Shown in pieces: positions 11,201-16,956 of a DNA stretch of 64,000 nucleotides. This DNA is from Bacteroidota bacterium (GTDB taxonomy: Bacteria > Bacteroidota > Bacteroidia > NS11-12g > UBA955). Numbering within the stretch: the first letter of the stretch is position 1; each line of letters starts with the position of its first letter. The notes beneath the pieces were generated by a model. The model had not been told where the DNA came from and made no database searches. It saw only the letters and a list, made by a program, of their open reading frames with translations. Location: positions 372,001 through 436,000 of the forward strand of contig JAIYAW010000009.1 in NCBI GenBank assembly GCA_027488835.1. Direction: 5' to 3'. The translations under genes were made by a program, and so were the position numbers.

Positions 11201-11744
11201 CAGCATGATTGCCATTAACAATGGCGGTGTATTTGAAATGAAGGCTTTGCCAAGAGATGTACAAAGTGCTCCTATTTTTGGAATGATGGCTATTGACGTA
11301 AATAACGACGGATACGACGATGTTGTTGGAATTGGCAACAATCGCTACAACCGCGTTCAATTGGGCCCTGACGATGCTTTAAATGGCTTTGTTTTGATTA
11401 ATAAAGCTGGAGTGCTCGCCTACAGCGATGGTCAACAGAATGGATTTTACGTTCCTAATGACGGAAGATCTTTGGTAGGACTACCAATAGGCAAGAAATT
11501 ATCGATTGTTGCCACGCAGAACAACAGCATGGCGAAGGCGTTTAAGCCGAAAGCGGATATTGAGTGTGTAAACATCCCAAAAACAGCGGCAAGTGCTTCT
11601 GTAACAATGGTCAATGGACAGACCAAAAGGGTGTATATTGGGTATGGAACGGGGTATTTATCGGGGAGTGCGCCAATGGTTTTGAAAAATTCTTCAATAA
11701 AATCGGTTATTTTTTACAATAACAAAGGACAAGTTTTGAAATAA
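8274..11744 (+). CDS. VCBS/FG-GAP repeat lipoprotein with ASPIC/UnbV domain
   Basis: This 1156-residue secreted protein starts with a lipoprotein-like signal peptide (hydrophobic run then Cys17, LSFC; Phe at -1 is not canonical). I count about 14 calcium-binding-type repeats of the form D-x-[ND]-x-[DN]-G-x2-D-[LI], in two blocks before and after a central ASPIC/UnbV-like segment (GYQSCSEGMIHVGLG, about residues 530-575). Such proteins fold as beta-propellers and are abundant at the Bacteroidota cell surface, often near carbohydrate-uptake or adhesion genes. The ligand cannot be predicted. It follows rodA by 42 nt and might be read from the elongasome transcript, although a functional link is not evident. 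Confidence 0.85.
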   Translation: MKSNIILLSLCVALSFCGQKSANNEVLFERIDASESGIDFENLVPENDTLNQFSYNYLFNGNGVAVGDINNDGLPDLYFTGNSTSSKLYLNKGDFKFEDITDKAGVSTKNWMSGVAMADVNNDGFLDIYVCGSGPSNNLDNKRNKLFINNKNATFTESSAKWGVNDPGNATCASFFDMDNDGDLDFYLGNHADKFFVDVNVPFTRNLGMDIHSQQHMFRNDGGKYTDISEEAGMKATGYCLSATPSDFNNDGLTDLYVCNDYNIPDYFYINQGNGKFIETNAQRFKHTSNNSMGCDAADINNDGLLDLITLDMLPENPTRLMTLMGPRDYDYVTVSERNGYGKQYMKNALQVNRGNGYFSDLSYLYGVARTDWSWSPLFCDFNDDGFVDLYISNGYYRDVTNLDFVIYQNRKTQQQSSTVSHKEILDLLPFQKLQNYLYINHEGQSFTNEAANLGLPEETLSTGSAYGDLDGDGDIDLVLCNQGEKPFLYKNIKKSGNFANFTFTSKTNKTAIGVKLIVEDDSAVRIFENNTAKGYQSCSEGMIHVGLGEKTSLKKATFILGNGKSLTLTNVDINKTTKVNLDDFQGSQGLTYLTSVTNKNTPLFDDLTANIQLNFKHSETETPDFKRDPLLPHRYTMMGPGMTTGDVNGDGLSDLFIGNASSSSGSILYLQNTAGKMVASNSQPWKSIKADVMGSLLFDADGDNDLDLYVAVGGAEFGWPSPNYKHQLYKNDGKGNFTDNSSALPNINTSGSSIAAGDYDNDGDLDLFVAGRILPSFYPELQIRSYLLKNNGGKFTDVTATDAPALVMPGMISSAIFTDYNNDNQLDLAIVGEYTPLVFMKNMGGKFEIANEETQTGLNTGWFNSILPIDIDNDNDLDYVLGNKGNNSFLNARPEFPVAIYWTDLDKNGREDLFMSYTQDGKEYPVNSIDEMQTSFPGFLSKKFTNYVDFGGKTVLEIFGQDNLDQKKLTANNFSSMIAINNGGVFEMKALPRDVQSAPIFGMMAIDVNNDGYDDVVGIGNNRYNRVQLGPDDALNGFVLINKAGVLAYSDGQQNGFYVPNDGRSLVGLPIGKKLSIVATQNNSMAKAFKPKADIECVNIPKTAASASVTMVNGQTKRVYIGYGTGYLSGSAPMVLKNSSIKSVIFYNNKGQVLK

Positions 11745-11766
11745 TCAAAATTTTCATTTATATTTG
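11735..11766 (+). promoter_or_regulatory. Bacteroidota-type promoter for the 51-residue ORF
   Basis: TTTG at 11735-11738 and TATATTTG at 11759-11766 are separated by 20 nt, fitting the TTTG-N17-23-TAnnTTTG consensus. It is the only site I found in this window with both elements. The ATG of the small gene is 16 nt downstream of the -7 box. The -33 element lies inside the 3' end of the preceding gene. Confidence 0.6.
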
Positions 11767-11782
11767 CACAAAATTCAAAGTT

Positions 11783-11938
11783 ATGGGTGTTACTAGACTT
11801 AAAAGAAAAGAAGCTAAAAATCGTGCAAGAAGCTCTCAAAGAGTTGAAGATATTAAAAGATTAAAAGAGTATGTGAAAATTGCATCTCCATACAAAAACG
11901 AATCTGGTATCATCCTTGAAGACCAAGTGAAAGCATAA
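11783..11938 (+). CDS. Small basic conserved-looking protein, 51 aa
   Basis: This ORF is supported by its own promoter (11735-11766) and a strong intrinsic terminator 20 nt after the stop, a complete monocistronic unit. The 51-residue product begins MGVTRLKRKEAKNRARSS. Its first 30 residues are dominated by Lys and Arg with no hydrophobic segment, so it is soluble and could bind nucleic acid or the ribosome. The start has a familiar look for small Bacteroidota proteins, but I cannot name a family. There is no Shine-Dalgarno. Function unknown. Confidence 0.75.
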   Translation: MGVTRLKRKEAKNRARSSQRVEDIKRLKEYVKIASPYKNESGIILEDQVKA

Positions 11939-11958
11939 TTAAAAAGATTTTTATAAAG

Positions 11959-11989
11959 AAAAAGCTACCAAGAGGTAGCTTTTTTTTTT
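11959..11989 (+). terminator. Intrinsic terminator after the 51-aa gene
   Basis: AGCTACC / GGTAGCT stem with an AAGA loop, flanked by an A run and a T run (11980-11989), so it may act in both directions. It would end the small-gene transcript and also any minus-strand transcript passing out of the kinase remnant at 12018. Confidence 0.9.
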
Positions 11990-12017
11990 GTGGGGGGATG
12001 GGGATTCAGGATTCCTG

Positions 12018-12413
12018 CTATTTGACCGCTTCAGCTGAACTGTTAAAATTCCTTACAGCTCTTACAAAGCAAGTTTCCTCAATGGACCTGACAAAATATG
12101 CGGTATCGTTCTGCTCAAAAACTCCCGTTACTTTTACTATACCGGGATTATTAAATTTTGCCAAGTCACGTGCCTCGGTAATAAATCGTTCTTTAAAGTA
12201 ATTGAAAGAATTTTCTTTCATATTCTGAGAATGAACCGTATTGTTTGCTCCACGGGTAGAATTACCGCTGATAAATAATTCTTTGATGCATACAATATTG
12301 CCAAGCGAAATATTTTCCGCTTTGTAAGTAATTCCAAATCCACCTTGCCCAATGACTTCAATGATTCGGTAATTGCTATCAAGTATTGTGTCGATTGGTA
12401 GGTATGATGACAT
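12018..12413 (-). pseudogene. Kinase remnant: N-lobe joined to the tail of an Lcl domain
   Basis: Residues 1-108 closely match the other two MSSYLP kinases in this locus, including the Gly loop GQGGFG and the beta-3 Lys (CIKELF). After AYFV, where the others continue MDFVEGE, the sequence switches to about 23 residues containing CFVRAVRNF. This matches the very end of the Lcl-like domains of the neighbouring kinases (CNVRVVRTL in the 14096-15700 gene, DVRAVRVF in the 22836-24431 gene). The simplest explanation is one in-frame deletion that removed the hinge, C-lobe, membrane segment and most of the sensor. HRD and DFG are absent, so it cannot be an active kinase. It keeps an intact frame and a conserved leader, so a 131-residue N-lobe protein could still be made. 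Confidence 0.85.
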
Positions 12414-12444
12414 AAATTCCTTTATTATTTTTTTAATATTTCCT

Positions 12445-12452
12445 GGAAACTA
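12445..12452 (-). promoter_or_regulatory. Kinase-paralogue leader box, copy 1
   Basis: Read on the minus strand this is TAGTTTCC, 32 nt upstream of the remnant's ATG. The same position upstream of the two full-length MSSYLP kinases carries TAGTTTCG and TAATTTCG. All three resemble the TAnnTTTG -7 box with one or two changes, and the surrounding AT-rich leader is also similar. Confidence 0.35.
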
Positions 12453-12541
12453 AATATTATAAGTTCTTTTTTAAGTAGTTATTTGATGAATATTCAAAAA
12501 GCCGAAAGGTTTAAAATTCTATTTCATCAGTTTTGTAATTA

Positions 12542-13900
12542 CTAATCTTCTTGTGGTATATGGTCAAAAGTATTAGTATTTTGATTATAAATATAATAAA
12601 AAATTTGAGTCCTATCATCCACCGTATAATAATCGCCATATTTGCCAAATATTTCATTGCCTATTAATTGCGATCTTTTTGTTTGAGGATCAATCCACTC
12701 CTTCATAATAAAATCTTTAAACCCTATTGGTGTATCTTCAAACTTTACAACTTGTTCATTATATGTTTGTTCGTCGGCGTATACTTGTTCTTGCGTTGAT
12801 GTTTGTTCTTGTGAATTTACAGAAGAATCGATTATTTGAGTTTCAAGATTATCAACAGCGGATCTTTTGGATAAAACTTCCAACCGTGCAGCAATAATTA
12901 AAAATAGCGCTATAACCAAAACCAAACATATTATGATTATAACTTTTTTGATCGATTTCTCATCTTTTCTGTTAGTATCATCTTTTATTACTGCATTATC
13001 CGGCGCTTTAGTTGTAATTGCACTTGTTAGTTCTAGTTTTTGATTTTTTTGGCTTTGTAATACTTTACGCATTTCAGCAATAGTTTGAAATCTATCCTGT
13101 GGATTCAAATTCATTGCCAACATAACCGCGCTTGATAGCGAAACTGAAATATCAGGAAATAAATTATGAGGAGCAGTCAAAATTTCAATATTTCTGGAAG
13201 TTGCAGGTATAGGTTTTTGGCCTGTAAGTAAAAAATACATTGTTGCACCCAAGGAATAAATATCGGTAAATGCTCCTCTTTTCACCCGTTCATCATATTG
13301 CTCCAATGGTGCATAACCAGGAGTTATCATGGAAGTATGAGTTATGGTATTTCCTTCAGTAAACTGACGTGCAGAACCAAAATCTATCAATACCACACTG
13401 CCATTTTTATCGATAATAACATTATCTGGTTTAATATCTCTATGCAACGTGTTCTTATTGTGCACATATTCCAAAGCATTCATTAAACCATCCATAATCG
13501 ACAACGCCATTTGTAATGTTAGTCGACCATTTTTAGAAACGTAACTTTTTAAAGTTTCGCCTTCTACAAAATCCATAACAAAATATGCAGTTTCATTTTG
13601 CTCAAAAACTCTTGTTACTTTTACAATACCTGGATTATTAAATTTGGCCAAGTCCCTTGCCTCAGTAACAAAACGTTCTTTGAAATAAATAAAAGAATTT
13701 TCTTTAGTATTCTGTGAATGAACTGTATTATTTGCTCCTCGGGTAGAATTACCACTTATGAATAACTCTTTAATGCATACAATATTGCCAAGTGAAATAT
13801 TTTCTGCCTTGTAGGTAATTCCAAATCCACCTTGCCCTATGAGTTCAATGATTCGGTAATTATTATCTAGTATGGTGCCGTTTGGTAGGTATGATGACAT
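12542..13900 (-). CDS. Membrane Ser/Thr protein kinase with unknown C-terminal domain
   Basis: A Hanks-type kinase of 452 residues. Residues ~15-280 hold the catalytic domain: Gly loop GQGGFG (22-27), beta-3 Lys44, HRDIKPDN with Asp near 155, DFG at 174-176, and GYAPLEQY in place of the APE motif. A single membrane segment lies at about 318-338 (IIIICLVLVIALFLIIA). The ~110-residue tail would be extracytoplasmic: a Gln/Glu-rich linker and a compact C-terminal part I do not recognise, different from the Lcl-like tails of its neighbours. The catalytic part is about 88 % identical by hand count to the kinase at 22836-24431. It follows the 14096-15700 kinase by 195 nt and may have its own promoter. 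Confidence 0.93.
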   Translation of the reverse strand: MSSYLPNGTILDNNYRIIELIGQGGFGITYKAENISLGNIVCIKELFISGNSTRGANNTVHSQNTKENSFIYFKERFVTEARDLAKFNNPGIVKVTRVFEQNETAYFVMDFVEGETLKSYVSKNGRLTLQMALSIMDGLMNALEYVHNKNTLHRDIKPDNVIIDKNGSVVLIDFGSARQFTEGNTITHTSMITPGYAPLEQYDERVKRGAFTDIYSLGATMYFLLTGQKPIPATSRNIEILTAPHNLFPDISVSLSSAVMLAMNLNPQDRFQTIAEMRKVLQSQKNQKLELTSAITTKAPDNAVIKDDTNRKDEKSIKKVIIIICLVLVIALFLIIAARLEVLSKRSAVDNLETQIIDSSVNSQEQTSTQEQVYADEQTYNEQVVKFEDTPIGFKDFIMKEWIDPQTKRSQLIGNEIFGKYGDYYTVDDRTQIFYYIYNQNTNTFDHIPQED

Positions 13901-13934
13901 AAATTCCTTTTCTATTATTTTGTTGTTGATTTTT

Positions 13935-13942
13935 CGAAACTA
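13935..13942 (-). promoter_or_regulatory. Kinase-paralogue leader box, copy 2
   Basis: Minus-strand TAGTTTCG, 34 nt upstream of the ATG at 13900, in the same relative place as the boxes before the remnant and the 24431 kinase. It is a candidate degenerate -7 element; no -33 match is visible. Confidence 0.35.
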
Positions 13943-14095
13943 AATATGCTAATACTAAGATAAAAGCTATGTTTTAAGTTTTTCAATGCGGTAATTACAA
14001 ATTCCTTTTTAATATTTTTTATCAATATTTTGAAATCTCGAATATTACTGTGAATAATAATTTGAATAATTCTTAATTGATTTTATCTTAAATCT

Positions 14096-15700
14096 CTACT
14101 TTTTGACCGAAGAGTTTTTTAGAGTCCTTACAACCCTAACATTGCATTTGTATCTCTTATTTAGGTTGTTGGACTGATTACCATTCATAAAATACTGAAT
14201 CCAAGCTTCATCCTTATTGTTTTGTGACGAACTCCAATAATGTTCATTTTTAAACCCTTGAATTTTATCTTTATTGTTATACAATTTATTTAGTTCATCT
14301 TTGGTCGGTAGTCTCCAGTTTTTACCCAAAGAAACGCAAAATTTATTTGCATCATACCAGTTCACTTGATCTGGCAAATCAAATTGAGCAATTTCTAAGT
14401 CCCCTAATTCTGTAATATCACCAATTATGTGTTCTAAAGAAATTTCCGGATCTTTTTTGGAAGTTTCTCTTTTTTCTATTATCGTCTTTTTTTTGATTTT
14501 GGATTGTTCTTCTAAAACTACATGTTTTTCTATCTTTATATGCTCATTTACTTTAGCTTCTACTTTTGCGCGTTTTTTTAAATTTAATTGTTCGCTTTGA
14601 TTAAATGTATTAGCGATTTTTGGATTTGTATGTTTTGATGATTTATTACGAACAAATACAACAGCAACAACTATTGAAATTAATAAAAATACAACTATAA
14701 TTGATTTGCTAACTTTAAACGAATTAATTGGCGGAATTTTATCTTTTTCAATAACTATTTCTTCTTGTACTTTAGCCTGATCTTTTTCTAATTCTAAACT
14801 CAGATTAGACTGAGTAATTGGTTTCGGTTTTATTTCTTTTTTTTGGCTTTGTAATGCTTTACGCATTTCAGCAATAGTTTGAAATCTATCCTGTGGATTC
14901 AAATTCATTGCTAGCATTACCACAGAAGCCAGCGTTTTACTAACCAACGGATTTAGCAATTCAGGTGACTTAAGTGTTTCCAAAAAACGGTCAGTGGCAG
15001 CTATAGGCTTTACCCCTGTTAAAATAAAATAAAAGGTAGCTCCTAATGCATAAATATCAGTATAAGGGCCACGTTTGGTTTTATCACTATATTGCTCAAC
15101 TGGTGCATACCCTGGAGTAAGTATTGCTGTCTGGGTAATTGTATAATCATCAGCAAAATCTCGGGCTGAACCAAAATCTATTAATATAGCTTTCCCATCA
15201 GCCGTAATTATAATGTTATCAGGCTTTATATCGCGGTGAAGCATGTGTTTTGAATGAACTTCCTCAACCGCATCCAATAAATTCAATATTAAGCTAATGG
15301 ACTTTTCTGTGGCTAATGCACCGCCTTCATTTACCATTTGCTTGAGTGTTTGACCTTCGGCAAAATCCATTACAAAATAAGCCGTATTGTTCTCTTCAAA
15401 AACATCCGTAACACGAACTATTCCCGGATGATTGAATTTAGCAAGCCCCCTTGCTTCCTCCATAAATCGCTTCTTGAAATAATCGAAAGAAACATCCTTT
15501 ATTGTTTGAGACTGAACTGTATTATTTGAACCACGGCTACAAATACCGCCGATAAACAATTCTTTAATGCAAACAATGGTACCAAGAATTGTATTTTCTG
15601 CCTTATAAGTAATACCAAATCCACCTTGACCCAATCTCTCAGTAATTTTATATTTACCTTGTAAAATAGTGTCATTTAATAATTCTTGTTGTAAGTTCAT
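14096..15700 (-). CDS. Membrane Ser/Thr protein kinase with Lcl/DUF1566-like sensor
   Basis: 534 residues. Cytoplasmic kinase domain ~17-285 with GQGGFG (24-29), Lys46, HRDIKPDN (155-162) and DFG (175-177). One membrane segment at ~332-351, then a Lys/Glu-rich linker. The C-terminal ~100 residues (NWYDANKFCVSLG, WRLPTKDEL, YWSSS, CNVRVVR) fit the Lcl C-terminal / DUF1566 domain, a compact fold found on surface and signalling proteins and likely to bind a ligand outside the inner membrane. The kinase domain is clearly more divergent than the MSSYLP pair. Its ATG overlaps the stop of the FHA-M48 gene by one base (TAATG), which places it in the same operon as the FHA proteins and PP2C. Confidence 0.94.
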   Translation of the reverse strand: MNLQQELLNDTILQGKYKITERLGQGGFGITYKAENTILGTIVCIKELFIGGICSRGSNNTVQSQTIKDVSFDYFKKRFMEEARGLAKFNHPGIVRVTDVFEENNTAYFVMDFAEGQTLKQMVNEGGALATEKSISLILNLLDAVEEVHSKHMLHRDIKPDNIIITADGKAILIDFGSARDFADDYTITQTAILTPGYAPVEQYSDKTKRGPYTDIYALGATFYFILTGVKPIAATDRFLETLKSPELLNPLVSKTLASVVMLAMNLNPQDRFQTIAEMRKALQSQKKEIKPKPITQSNLSLELEKDQAKVQEEIVIEKDKIPPINSFKVSKSIIVVFLLISIVVAVVFVRNKSSKHTNPKIANTFNQSEQLNLKKRAKVEAKVNEHIKIEKHVVLEEQSKIKKKTIIEKRETSKKDPEISLEHIIGDITELGDLEIAQFDLPDQVNWYDANKFCVSLGKNWRLPTKDELNKLYNNKDKIQGFKNEHYWSSSQNNKDEAWIQYFMNGNQSNNLNKRYKCNVRVVRTLKNSSVKK

Positions 15701-16947
15701 TAATTACAAATGTTATGATAATTGTTTTTAATATGATTCTCAATACAATAAGTTCTTTGCTTACTATATGGGTGTGATCGGAAAAATTTCCCTACTTCTA
15801 TGTCGCTTTCTTTTTGTGACATTCGGTTCCAGAATTGAATAATTGCGCATCCATCATACCCGGCATCAATAGCAAGATCTAAGCCATGAAAATCGCAATT
15901 AGTTTCATCCTTTTGATTAAATGACGTTGTTAAAATATTGTTAGCCAACGCCACAAACTGGCCAAGTTCATTTCCGAAAATATGTTTATAAAAAGCTTCT
16001 TTACGCAAAGCCCAATTTATATGCCCAAGTTCATTATGGTAAATTTCATGACCAAGAATACAAGCAAGCTCATCCTCTGTTTTTGCGAAATCAATAATTC
16101 CAGTTGTTACAAATACTCTACCACCTGCAGTAAATGCATTAATTTCAACGCTTTTAATTACATATATTTTATATATGAATCCCTTTGAAGTTTTGCCAAG
16201 TGTATTTAATAGCCTTTTGAAAATTCCTCCAATTTTGGCTCTAATCTTTACATCATTCACAAACTTGTATTTTTGAAGAGCTTGATTATATGCCTCTTTT
16301 CCTATTTTCATTTCGTCTGCAACACTAAATGGCTTAGTGTTTGAATTGATTGCGTCATCTTGTAAATCTTTACCCAAATTAATTACATCATCTGCTCCAT
16401 TTCCTTCATTTAAGCACGTAAGGTCATAGCTTCGTTTTCTTCTAATCACTGGATTAACGAAATAAATAGAGTCTTTTTTTGAACTTTCAACAAACACTTT
16501 TGTTCCATTCTGGCGAGGTTCTTCTGATTGAGTAGAGTCTTTGTTTAAAATTTCATTTGTGATTATTATTCCACTCTTTTTAAAAAAAATAAAATAACTA
16601 ACAAGTGTTAAAAAAAGAAGTAACACTGTTATTCTCCAAAAAAGCGGTGGCCATTTTAATTTAGATGAGTTATTAATAGGTTCCTCCGGTTGAACATGAA
16701 CATCTCCTGACAAAGCTTCCCTCCAGTTAAAATTAAAATTACCCAATTTAACTTGGTCATCGATATTCAAAACATGGCGATCATTTATTTGAACACTATT
16801 AATGAATGTACCATTCTTTGAATTCAAATCACATATGAATAACTTGCCATTATCATCAATTATTAATTGAGCATGAATAGCAGAAACAGATTTATCATCA
16901 ATAATAATCTGATTTGAATTTGCTCTTCCAATTGAAATAATATTCAT
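15700..16947 (-). CDS. FHA-membrane-M48 metallopeptidase fusion
   Basis: 415 residues. Residues 1-75 form an FHA domain (IGRANSNQIII, SAIHAQL, LNSKNGTFIN), a phosphothreonine-binding fold. One membrane segment lies at ~102-122. The C-terminal half is an M48-family zinc peptidase: HEIYH at 300-304, the downstream ELGH, the third-ligand region around Glu348 (DETNCDFHG), and the M48 tail element RSHPYSKQR. With the FHA inside, the protease would be periplasmic, so the protein could couple a cytoplasmic phospho-signal to proteolysis or chaperone activity in the envelope. It begins 9 nt after the ABC gene and overlaps the next kinase by 1 nt. The fusion is unusual; the domain calls themselves are firm. 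Confidence 0.9.
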   Translation of the reverse strand: MNIISIGRANSNQIIIDDKSVSAIHAQLIIDDNGKLFICDLNSKNGTFINSVQINDRHVLNIDDQVKLGNFNFNWREALSGDVHVQPEEPINNSSKLKWPPLFWRITVLLLFLTLVSYFIFFKKSGIIITNEILNKDSTQSEEPRQNGTKVFVESSKKDSIYFVNPVIRRKRSYDLTCLNEGNGADDVINLGKDLQDDAINSNTKPFSVADEMKIGKEAYNQALQKYKFVNDVKIRAKIGGIFKRLLNTLGKTSKGFIYKIYVIKSVEINAFTAGGRVFVTTGIIDFAKTEDELACILGHEIYHNELGHINWALRKEAFYKHIFGNELGQFVALANNILTTSFNQKDETNCDFHGLDLAIDAGYDGCAIIQFWNRMSQKESDIEVGKFFRSHPYSKQRTYCIENHIKNNYHNICN

Positions 16948-16956
16948 ACAGAATCT

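Noticed and set aside
12018-15700. Insertion sequence or transposon behind the kinase repeats
   Set aside because: The repeated segments are kinase coding halves with leaders; no transposase, terminal inverted repeats or target duplications were seen.
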